From the NCBI RefSeq assembly GCF_004344915.1, contig NZ_SKFG01000038.1, forward strand, positions 1 through 49,426: a stretch of 49,426 bases of DNA, given 5' to 3'. Positions 8,502 through 16,447 of this stretch are shown here, one piece after another. A program made the translations under genes and the position numbers. The notes under the pieces were generated by a model, which was given only the letters and a program-made list of their open reading frames with translations, made no database searches and was not told where the DNA came from. Each line of letters starts with the position of its first letter. The first letter of the stretch is position 1. The stretch comes from Paenibacillus albiflavus. Lineage in GTDB: Bacteria; Bacillota; Bacilli; Paenibacillales; NBRC-103111.

Positions 8502-9484
8502 GCGTTCTTACCTCCTCCGATCACCTGAAGATAGACGTCCTCAAGTGTTGGTTTGGTAATGGCCAAATCTAGAACTTCTGCGCCTTGCAGGCTTTCAAAA
8601 ATAGACGACACAGCAGCTTGTGGCGATAAGGTATGAATGCGAAGGAGTGAGAAGTAATCCTGTCGTTCGACTTGGATATGCTCAATAAAGGAAAGCTTGT
8701 GCAATGCATCTAGATTCAATGGATCTGGTCCTGCAAGCTTACATTCGATAATGGATAAATGGTTCGAACTTGCTTTCAAATTGTTTGGACTGTCAATGGA
8801 TACCAGCTTGCCTTTGTCGATAAAAGCAATACGATCGCATAGCTCATCTGCCTCATACATGTAGTGGGTTGTTAATAGAATTGTTGTTCCAGTTTCCTTT
8901 AATTGACGTAGAATGTCGCGCAGCTTTCTAGCGCTATAAGGATCGAGTCCAATCGATGGTTCATCTAGGAATAAAATTTTCGGCTCATTAATCAGCCCTC
9001 TTGCGATTTGCAGACGCTGCTTCATTCCTTTCGAGAAGGTTTCCACTTTCTGATGAGCTGCATCCGTTAGTTCTACCAGATCTAGTAAATCGGCAATTCT
9101 CTTCTTTTGCTGTTGCCGAGGGATTTGGTACAAATCAGCGAAATAAGCCAAGTTCTGATAGGCGGTTAATCGCCAATAGAGGTTACGCTCACCGCCTAGA
9201 ATAAAATTAATTTGCGGTCTAAGCTGAGCGTATTCGGTTACAGGGTTAAGTCCAAGAATCGATACCTTGCCTGAAGTTGGGATCAGCATCGTGGTCATAA
9301 TTTTGATCATCGTTGTTTTGCCAGCGCCGTTCGGTCCTAAGAGTCCGAAGATTTCGCCTTCCTGTACGTTAAAGCTGATGCCTGATAACGCTTCAATTTC
9401 TTTTGTGGCTGATTTCCATAGACCTGTAGTCGTTTTGTACGTTCGTTTGACATCTACTACGTCAATGATTGGTTGGATCTTCAT
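8498..9484 (-). CDS. ABC exporter ATP-binding protein
   Basis: ATPase that drives the two ABC-2 permeases encoded after it. The 328-residue protein shows Walker A GPNGAGKT (50-57), the signature SKGMKQ (151-156), Walker B with ILFLDEPS (170-177), and the switch His207 in TTHYM. A C-terminal extension of about 100 residues (DUF4162-like region) is typical of drug or natural-product exporters of the DrrA/CcmA type. It is the first gene of a three-gene minus-strand operon with translational coupling. A good promoter lies at 9532-9559, with an ArsR-type gene immediately upstream on the same strand. Confidence 0.93.
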   Translation of the reverse strand: MKIQPIIDVVDVKRTYKTTTGLWKSATKEIEALSGISFNVQEGEIFGLLGPNGAGKTTMIKIMTTMLIPTSGKVSILGLNPVTEYAQLRPQINFILGGERNLYWRLTAYQNLAYFADLYQIPRQQQKKRIADLLDLVELTDAAHQKVETFSKGMKQRLQIARGLINEPKILFLDEPSIGLDPYSARKLRDILRQLKETGTTILLTTHYMYEADELCDRIAFIDKGKLVSIDSPNNLKASSNHLSIIECKLAGPDPLNLDALHKLSFIEHIQVERQDYFSLLRIHTLSPQAAVSSIFESLQGAEVLDLAITKPTLEDVYLQVIGGGKNA

Positions 9485-9531
9485 CGTATAACCTCCAATA
9501 TTAGATGACTATCTTATAATATAATTATCTA

Positions 9532-9559
9532 ATTATAGAGCATCTTTTCGTTTTGTCAA
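9532..9559 (-). promoter_or_regulatory. SigA-type promoter of the ABC operon
   Basis: On the minus strand: TTGACA, 16-nt spacer, TATAAT, about 50 nt before the ATPase start. One arm of a 15-bp inverted repeat (9573-9587) lies just upstream of the -35, so a DNA-binding regulator could act there. Confidence 0.7.
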
Positions 9560-9572
9560 ACAATTTTGAATA

Positions 9573-9693
9573 GAATCAATTTCATAATACCTTTAGCTGC
9601 TTCAATCAAGAGTATATATAGATCCAAACGGTTCAATTGGTCTATATATAGTTTCAATTACATTTGTTCAATCAGTTATGAAATTGATTCAAT
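9573..9693. promoter_or_regulatory. Operator-like array upstream of ABC operon
   Basis: GAATCAATTTCATAA (9573-9587) and TTATGAAATTGATTC (9676-9690) are perfect 15-bp inverted repeats. Nested between them is a near-palindrome, TATATATAGATCCAA (9613-9627) against TTGGTCTATATATA (9637-9650). TTCAAT occurs at 9601, 9632, 9653, 9667 and 9688, with two spacings of 21 nt, about two helical turns. The array lies between the regulator terminator and the exporter promoter. Binding by the neighbouring ArsR-type protein is an inference. Confidence 0.5.
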
Positions 9694-9728
9694 AAAATAA
9701 AAATCCAATCTACATCTAGTAGACTGGA
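9690..9728 (-). terminator. Intrinsic terminator of the ArsR-type gene
   Basis: On the minus strand, directly after the stop: TCCAGTCTAC/GTAGATTGGA stem with one wobble (9704-9728), then TTTTTATTTTATT. It separates the regulator transcript from the exporter transcript. Confidence 0.85.
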
Positions 9729-10766
9729 CTAAGGCTTGCGGATCAGAAAGTGCTGGGTTCGGTCTAACACCTGAGTTGTATGCTCCTGGTCGCAAGTAAA
9801 GTATTTAATCGTTCCTATTTTCTCTTCTTTGACAAAGCCGGCTTTTTTTAATAAATCGAGATGATGAGAGACGGTGGCCGTCGTAATTCCGAGGTATTCT
9901 GCTAGTTTGGCGCCGTATTCTCGCTTTCCACTGAGCATTCGAAGGATCATTAATCGATTCCGATCCGATAACGCTTTAAGCTCCAGCTCTAATTGAGCGC
10001 TCTCATCTCTCGTATCTGTTAAAGGGACTGCACAGCCATAAATGACGATACACATCTCGGTATCAAAAATTCGAACTTTAGCAGGTGTAATGTAATAGGA
10101 TGGGATGAAGTAATAGGCTTTGTATGGACTAATCCGTCTAAACGTCTTGCCCATGACATACTGAGCTAGTGCCAGTGGTTCCATCGATACCGTTTGCAGC
10201 TTTGCAATTGCAGGATCGATAAGCGCTGTACTAGCTAAGATCCGCTGCTCTAGCTGAGTGGAACTAAACACTGTCTGCAATATATTCGAAATGATGGTCC
10301 GATATCGTGAAATGTCAGACAGGAATTGAATCATGTACGCTAGCTTTTCAGGATTTTCCCATAGAATATGTACGGGCATGGTAGACAGCTTCGTTGGTTG
10401 CTCCAATAGTTCCCGAATGATTTTGAGTTCGATTGCACCAGCCCAAAACTGGTATACATATTGATCATGGCTTAGCTGCTTGATTTGCGTCAGGAAAAGC
10501 TCGCTATCATAAAAGTTTGGATAAAGCAAAAGAAACTCCAGCGGATGGTAAAATTCCAAACCTGTTGTGGTAGCCCACTCATCTATGAATGCAAGTGCTT
10601 CACTTGATAATCCTTGTAGAATGGCATCGGCATCTTCCTGTGTTAATCGATCAGGTTTTGACTTGAAGAGGGCTGCTGTCAGCATGATGCCTTCTACTAC
10701 AGGGGAATAGAAATGCTGAACAACGACCTCACTTCCAAGCTTTAATTCTCCATAGTCCAATGGCAC
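9729..10766 (-). CDS. ArsR-family regulator with long N-terminal domain
   Basis: Probable transcription regulator of the exporter operon. The last 80 or so residues form a winged helix of ArsR type: ALSDRNRLMILRMLSGK begins near residue 265, the recognition helix is TTATVSHHLDLLKKAG, and a wing follows. The first 260 residues are an alpha-helical domain I cannot name with certainty (DUF5937-like proteins have this layout); no Cys-rich metal site is visible. GTG at 10766 is preferred because AAGGAGTGG precedes it by 4 nt; the frame continues upstream to an ATG at 10826 with a poorer site. It has its own terminator and lies upstream of and parallel to the operon. Confidence 0.82.
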   Translation of the reverse strand: MPLDYGELKLGSEVVVQHFYSPVVEGIMLTAALFKSKPDRLTQEDADAILQGLSSEALAFIDEWATTTGLEFYHPLEFLLLYPNFYDSELFLTQIKQLSHDQYVYQFWAGAIELKIIRELLEQPTKLSTMPVHILWENPEKLAYMIQFLSDISRYRTIISNILQTVFSSTQLEQRILASTALIDPAIAKLQTVSMEPLALAQYVMGKTFRRISPYKAYYFIPSYYITPAKVRIFDTEMCIVIYGCAVPLTDTRDESAQLELELKALSDRNRLMILRMLSGKREYGAKLAEYLGITTATVSHHLDLLKKAGFVKEEKIGTIKYFTCDQEHTTQVLDRTQHFLIRKP

Positions 10767-10891
10767 ATGACCACTCCTTATACTTCTGTACATTGGGATT
10801 ATACTCCCTCGCGTCAATAGAACCACAATCCAAGTGATTGGTCAAGCATCTTCTAATAACGACAAAAATAGTGATGGACGACTCCTAAGTT

Positions 10892-10924
10892 TAGACAGAC
10901 TTTGAAAATCGCATTCCTTATACT
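10892..10924 (+). promoter_or_regulatory. spoIIGA promoter with long spacer and 0A-like box
   Basis: TAGACA (10892-10897) and TATACT (10919-10924) are separated by 21 nt. The reverse complement of 10891-10897 is TGTCTAA, six of seven matches to the Spo0A box TGTCGAA. A weaker box, AACGACA, lies at 10858-10864. The B. subtilis spoIIG promoter is known for an over-long spacer and Spo0A~P sites at the -35, so the arrangement appears conserved. Confidence 0.6.
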
Positions 10925-10974
10925 GAGATTATCTGTTTGGGAGCCTATGATCCTGTCACGCTGGAGGTATACAG

Positions 10975-11895
10975 ATGATCGTATATGTAGATTTAATCTT
11001 TCTTTTTAACCTCCTAATGGATGGGGCTATGCTATATACCTGTGGGAAGATTCGCAAGATTAAGCTGCAGTGGTGGAGACTGCTATTATCGTCAAGCATA
11101 GGAGCTTCCTATGTCGTGATGCTGTTTTTCCCTCAGCTATCCTTCTTATTTACGTTTCTAGTGAAAATTGGCTTGTCGTTGCTGATGATTGCTGTTGCGT
11201 TCAGATATGTCAGCTTGCGTAATTATTTACTGAATCTTGGAGTCTTCTATGTCGTTAATTTTGTCGCTGCAGGCGGTATTCTTGGAATTAAATATTTACT
11301 GCAGAATTCAAGCGATGTCGTAAATGGCATACTCTACACACATGCTGGAGGATCAGGTTCAGCAATTCAGGTTGGGATTACGTTCGTCGTTATTGTCTCT
11401 TGCATCATGTTGATTCTAATTCGCAAATTATTTGCTAGTCAAAAGAAACAGGATCAGATCACAACCTATTTAGCAGAGGTAGAAGTTAAGATTGAACAAT
11501 TTCGCAAGACTTGCACAGGCATGATTGATACAGGCAATCAATTGTATGATCCACTAACACGCACGCCAGTTATGATTATGGAAGCAGCTTTATTTGAAGG
11601 CGTTATTCCAGATGATTGGGTCCATCATATTCGGTCAGCCAAAGGAGATCAGTTAATTACGGATATGGCTCTGGAAGTCAACACTTGGCAGGATCGACTG
11701 AGATTCGTTCCATATAGGGGGGTGAATCGAAGTACGACTTTTATGCTGGCGATTAAACCTGACGAGGTCACGGTTTCTTATCATAATCGTGAATTAACAG
11801 CACATAAAGTTCTGATAGGTTTGGACGGTGGACAGTTAAGCCGTGATCGTACATATCAAGCTATCATTCACCCCGCAATGATAGCTGAGGAATAG
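10975..11895 (+). CDS. spoIIGA: Sigma-E processing peptidase SpoIIGA
   Basis: Membrane aspartic protease that removes the pro-sequence of SigE in the mother cell once the forespore signals through SpoIIR. The 306-residue protein has an N-terminal half of about five membrane helices, beginning MIVYVDLIFLFNLLMDG. A soluble protease half carries the active-site block GMIDTGNQLYDP with the catalytic Asp near residue 185. The ATG is preceded by CTGGAGGTATACAG. sigE follows after 50 nt, and the pair is the classical spoIIG operon. Confidence 0.95.
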   Translation: MIVYVDLIFLFNLLMDGAMLYTCGKIRKIKLQWWRLLLSSSIGASYVVMLFFPQLSFLFTFLVKIGLSLLMIAVAFRYVSLRNYLLNLGVFYVVNFVAAGGILGIKYLLQNSSDVVNGILYTHAGGSGSAIQVGITFVVIVSCIMLILIRKLFASQKKQDQITTYLAEVEVKIEQFRKTCTGMIDTGNQLYDPLTRTPVMIMEAALFEGVIPDDWVHHIRSAKGDQLITDMALEVNTWQDRLRFVPYRGVNRSTTFMLAIKPDEVTVSYHNRELTAHKVLIGLDGGQLSRDRTYQAIIHPAMIAEE

Positions 11896-11945
11896 TCATT
11901 ATATGCCCAGAATTTAGCAAATAATGTATTCGGGAGGAGTGCAAC

Positions 11946-12668
11946 ATGCTTATTAAATGGAAATTATGGTTACAAATTCGATATTATCGCTTGTTGATCT
12001 TATTACGTATTCGTGGAGATGAAGTCTACTATATAGGTGGTAGTGAAGCATTGCCTCCTCCGCTAAGTAAAGAAGAAGAGGAATATCTTCTAGAAAAGCT
12101 GCCAACAGGTGATACTGCCATTCGCGCCATGCTAATTGAGCGTAATTTGCGTCTTGTTGTCTATATTGCTCGTAAGTTTGAGAACACGGGCATCAATATT
12201 GAAGATCTGGTCTCCATCGGAGCAATCGGTTTAATTAAAGCCGTGAATACGTTTGACCCGGAGAAGAAAATTAAGCTTGCCACATATGCGTCCAGATGTA
12301 TTGAGAACGAAATTCTGATGTATTTGCGCCGCAATTCCAAAATACGGACGGAGGTTTCTTTTGACGAGCCTTTAAATATTGATTGGGATGGCAATGAGCT
12401 GCTGCTATCTGATGTGCTTGGAACGGAGAATGATACGATTTATCGCAATATCGAAGAGCAGGTGGATCGCAAGCTATTGCAAAAAGCACTTGATAAATTG
12501 ACAGAGCGTGAGCGGGTCATTATGGAGCTGCGATTTGGTTTGCAGGATGGAGACGAGAAGACGCAGAAGGATGTTGCTGATCTTCTAGGGATATCGCAAT
12601 CCTATATTTCGCGTCTGGAAAAAAGAATTATTAAGCGGCTGCGAAAAGAATTTAATAAAATGGTGTAA
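11946..12668 (+). CDS. sigE: Sporulation sigma factor SigE (pro-form)
   Basis: Early mother-cell sigma factor. At 240 residues it matches the known length. The first 27 or so residues form the basic, amphipathic pro-sequence removed by SpoIIGA; the conserved [17 protein letters not shown] begins right after the expected cut. Region 2 is unmistakable ([20 protein letters not shown]), with the -10 recognition block [19 protein letters not shown]. Region 4 ends with [19 protein letters not shown]. The gene is translated from ATG after GGGAGGAGTG. sigG follows after 141 nt, through a hairpin region. Confidence 0.98.
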   Translation: MLIKWKLWLQIRYYRLLILLRIRGDEVYYIGGSEALPPPLSKEEEEYLLEKLPTGDTAIRAMLIERNLRLVVYIARKFENTGINIEDLVSIGAIGLIKAVNTFDPEKKIKLATYASRCIENEILMYLRRNSKIRTEVSFDEPLNIDWDGNELLLSDVLGTENDTIYRNIEEQVDRKLLQKALDKLTERERVIMELRFGLQDGDEKTQKDVADLLGISQSYISRLEKRIIKRLRKEFNKMV

Positions 12669-12746
12669 GCGAATCCAAGCAGGCCTTATAGAAAGGTAAG
12701 CGTTTGCAAACGGTTCATGAAGGAAGAAAAGTAGCCAGATATTTGC

Positions 12747-12775
12747 GCATAAAAAAAACCTCCTAGGAGATAATT
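12747..12775 (+). promoter_or_regulatory. SigF-like promoter candidate for sigG
   Basis: GCATA (12747-12751), 14-nt spacer, GGAGATAATT (12766-12775). This fits the SigF/SigG type pattern GYATA-N15-GGnnAnnmT with a spacer one base short. B. subtilis sigG is first transcribed by SigF in the forespore. Its -10 lies within the 5' arm of the hairpin that covers the sigG ribosome site. Confidence 0.45.
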
Positions 12776-12801
12776 AACATTAATGTTTCTCCTTGGGAGG
12801 T
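12758..12801 (+). promoter_or_regulatory. Hairpin sequestering the sigG ribosome binding site
   Basis: ACCTCCTAGGAGA (12758-12770) pairs with TCTCCTTGGGAGGT (12788-12801) with one bulged base and one wobble. The 3' arm holds the GGGAGG that must initiate sigG at GTG 12810. RNA read through from spoIIGA-sigE would carry both arms. RNA starting at the SigF-like promoter would start near 12780 and lack the 5' arm. Confidence 0.65.
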
Positions 12802-12809
12802 AGTTGCTT

Positions 12810-13592
12810 GTGACACGTAATAAAGTCGAGATCTGCGGTGTAGATACGGCCAAGCTGCCTGTACTAACAAATGCTGAAATGCGCGTATTATTCACCGACC
12901 TACAAACGAAACATGATCGAAGTGCAAGGGAGAAATTAGTTAACGGTAATCTGAGATTGGTGCTTAGCGTTATCCAGCGCTTTAATAACCGTGGCGAATT
13001 TGTTGATGATTTATTTCAGGTAGGTTGTATTGGACTTATGAAGGCAATCGATAATTTTGATCTAAGCCAGAATGTAAAATTCTCGACGTATGCAGTCCCG
13101 ATGATTATCGGTGAGATTCGACGCTACTTAAGGGACAATAATCCGATCCGAGTTTCCCGCTCTCTTCGCGATATTGCTTATAAAGCACTGCAGGTCCGTG
13201 ATTCGCTCACGAACATGAATTCTCGTGAACCAACGATATATGAAATATCTGAGGCACTTGGAGTACCAAAAGAGGATGTAGTTTTTGCGCTTGACGCGAT
13301 TCAAGATCCTGTATCTTTGTTCGAACCGATTTATCATGACGGTGGTGATCCCATCTATGTGATGGATCAAATATCGGATGAACGAAATAAGGATATGTCT
13401 TGGATTGAGGGGATTGCACTCAGAGAAGCTTTGCATAAGCTTGGAGATCGTGAAAAGTTGATTTTATCGATGCGGTTCTTTGATGGCAAAACGCAAATGG
13501 AAGTTGCCGATGAAATTGGAATTTCTCAGGCGCAAGTATCCAGATTAGAGAAGTCAGCGATCTCGCAAATGCAAAAGCATGTGAAGACCTAA
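12810..13592 (+). CDS. sigG: Sporulation sigma factor SigG
   Basis: Late forespore sigma factor. With the GTG start at 12810 (MTRNKVEICGVDTAKLPV) the protein is 260 residues, the length of the B. subtilis protein, and GGGAGG lies 9 nt upstream; a TTG at 12804 is less well placed. Region 2 (GNLRLVLSVIQRF, then FSTYAVPMIIGEIRRYLRD), region 3 and region 4 (QAQVSRLEKSAISQM) are intact. Both a SigF-like promoter and a hairpin over the ribosome site precede it, implying separate control from the sigE operon. Confidence 0.97.
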   Translation: MTRNKVEICGVDTAKLPVLTNAEMRVLFTDLQTKHDRSAREKLVNGNLRLVLSVIQRFNNRGEFVDDLFQVGCIGLMKAIDNFDLSQNVKFSTYAVPMIIGEIRRYLRDNNPIRVSRSLRDIAYKALQVRDSLTNMNSREPTIYEISEALGVPKEDVVFALDAIQDPVSLFEPIYHDGGDPIYVMDQISDERNKDMSWIEGIALREALHKLGDREKLILSMRFFDGKTQMEVADEIGISQAQVSRLEKSAISQMQKHVKT

Positions 13593-13680
13593 CAAATATT
13601 AAGGCATTTTGCCTAATTTCCACATATACTAATAGAGAAGAGAAAAGCTTTCCAAATCTCTAGGATATGTGGTGAAAGCC

Positions 13681-13992
13681 TTGAAAATATCAGATTTTCA
13701 AACGAAGGATGTCATTAATATCATTGATGGTAAGAAGCTGGGTCAGGTCAGCGATTTGGAACTTGATCTAAGACTTGGGAGAATCGATGCCATTATTGTG
13801 CCTACGCAAGGAAAGTTTTTTGGCTTGTTCGGCAGTAGTGCAGACGTCATTATTCCATGGAAGAATATTGTGAAAATTGGACTCGATGTCGTTCTGGTCA
13901 AACTAGATGAGGGCAGACTAAACCGTTCGAATGAAGAGTCTGATTCAGTTTCTTCTAGTTATGATTACGATAACAAGAAGCAATATCGATAA
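13681..13992 (+). CDS. ylmC: YlmC/YmxH family PRC-barrel sporulation protein
   Basis: Small PRC-barrel protein of the YlmC/YmxH family, regularly found after sigG in spore formers; biochemical role unknown. The 103-residue form starts with TTG at 13681 (MKISDFQTKDVINIIDGKKLG), which matches the family N-terminus. GTG at 13669 or 13672 would add three or four residues. The barrel covers residues 1-75 (LGQVSDLELDLRLGRIDAIIV, then FFGLFG). The C-terminal tail is short and Ser-rich. A strong double-stem terminator follows, so this gene closes the sigma-factor block. Confidence 0.85.
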   Translation: MKISDFQTKDVINIIDGKKLGQVSDLELDLRLGRIDAIIVPTQGKFFGLFGSSADVIIPWKNIVKIGLDVVLVKLDEGRLNRSNEESDSVSSSYDYDNKKQYR

Positions 13993-14001
13993 GCATGGTA
14001 T

Positions 14002-14051
14002 AAAGCACCTTAAGAGCAGGACTATTCTACTGCTCTCTCGTGTGCTTTTTT
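14002..14051 (+). terminator. Two-part intrinsic terminator after ylmC
   Basis: Outer stem AAAGCAC/GTGCTTT and inner stem AGAGCAG/CTGCTCT around a short loop, ending in TTTTTT. Confidence 0.9.
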
Positions 14052-14111
14052 GTGTTACACTGTATATGTTAAAATAGTTGCAGTTAAGCATCTAGGAAAT
14101 GGAGGACAAGC

Positions 14112-14942
14112 ATGAGACAGGCAGAACCATTTGTTAGAACGGAACAATCCAATCATATAGCCTTGTTCCAGCTTCAAGCATGGATTCAGCAATTTCCATT
14201 TCTTACAGCTGGTATGACTTCAAGACACGGCGGTATCAGTAAAGCACCTTATGATTCACTAAATTTAGGATTGCATGTTGGCGATGCTGCAGAGGATGTT
14301 GTTGCGAATCGATCGGCGCTTGCAGCCGCGATAGGGTTGCCTTTTGAAGCATGTACATTTGCTGAGCAAGTGCATGGTAATGAAGTTTCCATGGTATCAT
14401 CCGTTGAGCGAGGAAAGGGCAGAACGGATAAAGACGATTCCATACGTAACGTAGATGCTTTAATTACGGCTGAACCTGATACGTGTTTATGCTTGATGTA
14501 TGCAGACTGTGTGCCATTATATTTTATCGATCCAATTCGTCAAGTGATTGCCGTATCCCATGCTGGATGGAAAGGGACTGCGCAGAATATTGTCGGAACT
14601 ACCATCAATAAGATGGTTGAACATTACGGCTGCGACCCATCAGATATAAAGGCAGCAATCGGGCCATCTATAGGCGAATGCTGCTATGAAGTGAATCAAG
14701 AAGTTGTGGATAAGATGGCAGTTCATATTTCACCTGTTGTTCGGCCTTCGAGAAATCCAGATAAATATATGATGAATTTGCAAGAAATTAACCGCTTGTT
14801 TATGATAAAAGCAGGAATTCTGTCATCCAATATCGAAATATCTAAGTTATGTACCAGCTGCCATAAGGATGATTTCTATTCATATCGTGCTGAAGGTGGT
14901 ACAACAGGTAGAATGATCGCCTGGCTCGCTATTAGAGGATGA
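14112..14942 (+). CDS. pgeF: Peptidoglycan editing factor PgeF (YlmD, YfiH family)
   Basis: Laccase-domain (DUF152/YfiH) protein. Family members have copper or zinc sites and are reported to act in peptidoglycan quality control and on purine nucleosides. The 276-residue protein carries the conserved blocks SRHGGISKAPYDSLNLGLHV, FAEQVHGNEV, YADCVPLYF and VSHAGWKGTAQNIV, then IGPSIGECCYEV, with metal-ligand His and Cys residues in place. Start ATG after TGGAGGACAAGC. It heads the pgeF-ylmE-sepF-ylmG-ylmH series; ylmE follows after 43 nt. Confidence 0.93.
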   Translation: MRQAEPFVRTEQSNHIALFQLQAWIQQFPFLTAGMTSRHGGISKAPYDSLNLGLHVGDAAEDVVANRSALAAAIGLPFEACTFAEQVHGNEVSMVSSVERGKGRTDKDDSIRNVDALITAEPDTCLCLMYADCVPLYFIDPIRQVIAVSHAGWKGTAQNIVGTTINKMVEHYGCDPSDIKAAIGPSIGECCYEVNQEVVDKMAVHISPVVRPSRNPDKYMMNLQEINRLFMIKAGILSSNIEISKLCTSCHKDDFYSYRAEGGTTGRMIAWLAIRG

Positions 14943-14985
14943 CGAATCAACAGGATGAAGTCAGTCTGATTGAGGAGTTGCAAGA

Positions 14986-15660
14986 ATGGATTTACAGAAT
15001 CGAATTAATCAAGTGAAAGAACGAATGAATGCTGCTTGCATAAGATCGGGCCGCAAGATGGATGATGTTCAACTTATTGCAGTTACGAAGTATGTAGGAG
15101 TAGAGGAAACAAGAGCTGTGATGGATCATGGACTTTTGCATATCGGTGAGAATCGGTGGCAGAATGCCAAAGAGAAATGGGAGCAATTACACAACAGGGG
15201 AACATGGCATTTTATCGGGCATTTACAGACGAACAAAGTGAAAGATGTCATTGGAAAGTTTACATACATTCATTCATTAGATCGAGTCGCATTAGCGGAC
15301 GAAATTGAGAAGAAAGCAGCAGCTCTAGATATTACACAGCAATGCTTTATTCAATTAAACGTGGCTGGCGAGGAATCTAAATACGGACTAGATCCAGAGC
15401 AATTGTTTGAACTTGCTCGTCATGTAAGTCAATTGCCTCATCTCCAAATTGTTGGTCTTATGACAATGGCACCGCTTGAGACAGATGCAGAAGCAACGCG
15501 TCCTGTGTTTCGAGAGCTTCGGAGATTGCGTGATGAACTGAATGATTCGGGCATATTAAATTATGAAGTCCTGCACCTTTCTATGGGGATGTCTGGCGAT
15601 TATGAAGTGGCGATTGAGGAAGGAGCAACTTGGATACGAGTAGGCAGCGCTATATTATAG
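14986..15660 (+). CDS. ylmE: PLP homeostasis protein (YggS/YlmE family)
   Basis: Single-domain alanine-racemase-like barrel that binds pyridoxal phosphate and is implicated in PLP and amino acid homeostasis rather than a defined reaction. The 224-residue protein has the PLP-lysine block LIAVTKYVG near residues 30-38, [30 protein letters not shown], and the C-terminal [20 protein letters not shown] with phosphate-binding residues. ATG at 14986 follows TGAGGAG. It sits between pgeF and sepF, the usual place in Bacillota. Confidence 0.94.
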   Translation: MDLQNRINQVKERMNAACIRSGRKMDDVQLIAVTKYVGVEETRAVMDHGLLHIGENRWQNAKEKWEQLHNRGTWHFIGHLQTNKVKDVIGKFTYIHSLDRVALADEIEKKAAALDITQQCFIQLNVAGEESKYGLDPEQLFELARHVSQLPHLQIVGLMTMAPLETDAEATRPVFRELRRLRDELNDSGILNYEVLHLSMGMSGDYEVAIEEGATWIRVGSAIL

Positions 15661-15679
15661 GCAAGGGAGAGATTAATTT

Positions 15680-16153
15680 ATGGGCGTTTTCAAAAAGGTA
15701 ATGAATTATTTGGGACTACAGGAAGAAGAAGAGGAGTTTGTGGAACAAGAGACTAAACGACCTGTACAACAAAACCAATTTCAAGCTAGAGCTGATCAAT
15801 TAATTGAGGAAGAATATGAAACCCAGCAATTTGAACCACGTACTACTAAGAATAAAAACAATGTGGTTTCTATTCATTCACAGAAGAATTCAAGAGTAAT
15901 CTTATTCGAACCGCGTTCATTCGATGATGCGCAGGAATTAGCGGATCATTTGCGCTCAAGACGTGCGGTTGTAGTCAATATGCAGCGGATTCGTCCTGAA
16001 GTTGCTATTCGCATTGTGGACTTTTTGAGTGGGACTGTGTATGCTTTGAATGGTTCAATTTCCAAGCTTGGGCCAAGTATTTATCTGTGTACACCTGATT
16101 CTATGGAAATTCAAGGCTCAATCTCAGAGATCATGAGTGATTTGCAAAACTAA
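15680..16153 (+). CDS. sepF: Cell division protein SepF
   Basis: Membrane-anchored FtsZ-binding protein that bundles and aligns Z-ring filaments. The N-terminal amphipathic anchor is MGVFKKVMNYLGL, followed by an acidic and Gln-rich linker. The C-terminal DUF552 fold starts near residue 70 (SRVILFEPRSFDDAQELADH, then RAVVVNMQRI and GTVYALNGSISKLGPSIYL). The 157-residue length is normal. ATG after AAGGGAGAG. It partners functionally with FtsZ encoded about 9 kb upstream. Confidence 0.95.
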   Translation: MGVFKKVMNYLGLQEEEEEFVEQETKRPVQQNQFQARADQLIEEEYETQQFEPRTTKNKNNVVSIHSQKNSRVILFEPRSFDDAQELADHLRSRRAVVVNMQRIRPEVAIRIVDFLSGTVYALNGSISKLGPSIYLCTPDSMEIQGSISEIMSDLQN

Positions 16154-16176
16154 AGACATAAATTTGAGGTGAGTAT

Positions 16177-16437
16177 GTGGGATTAATTGAACAAGTAGTC
16201 TTGCTTCTGTTAGACATTTACAACTATCTGATTATTGCCTATGTCTTAATGTCATGGGTACCTAATGCAAGGGATAGTTATATCGGTGAATTATTAGGTA
16301 AATTGGTTGAACCCTATTTATCGATTTTCCGCAAAATCATTCCCCCTCTAGGGATGATTGATATATCTCCAATTGTTGCGTTTGTAGCACTTAGGTTTAT
16401 CAGAATCGGTGTCGTACAAGTGCTTTCGTACTTCTAG
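16177..16437 (+). CDS. ylmG: YggT family membrane protein YlmG
   Basis: Small membrane protein with two helices (about residues 2-27 and 62-85) and the YGGT-family block IAYVLMSWVPNARDS and EPYLSIFRKIIPPLGMIDIS. The role is unclear; family members affect septum placement or membrane distribution. At 86 residues it has the usual length. The start is GTG behind GAGGTGA. ylmH starts 10 nt after its stop, so the two are cotranslated from one message. Confidence 0.9.
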   Translation: MGLIEQVVLLLLDIYNYLIIAYVLMSWVPNARDSYIGELLGKLVEPYLSIFRKIIPPLGMIDISPIVAFVALRFIRIGVVQVLSYF

Positions 16438-16447
16438 GTGGGACCCT

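Noticed and set aside
9613-9650. Near-palindrome taken as a terminator
   Set aside because: The stem is almost all A-T and lacks a T tract; the true terminator of the regulator lies at 9690-9728.
12751-12801. Hairpin plus T8 on the minus strand looks like an intrinsic terminator
   Set aside because: No minus-strand gene lies in this region; the plus-strand role over the sigG ribosome site explains the structure better.
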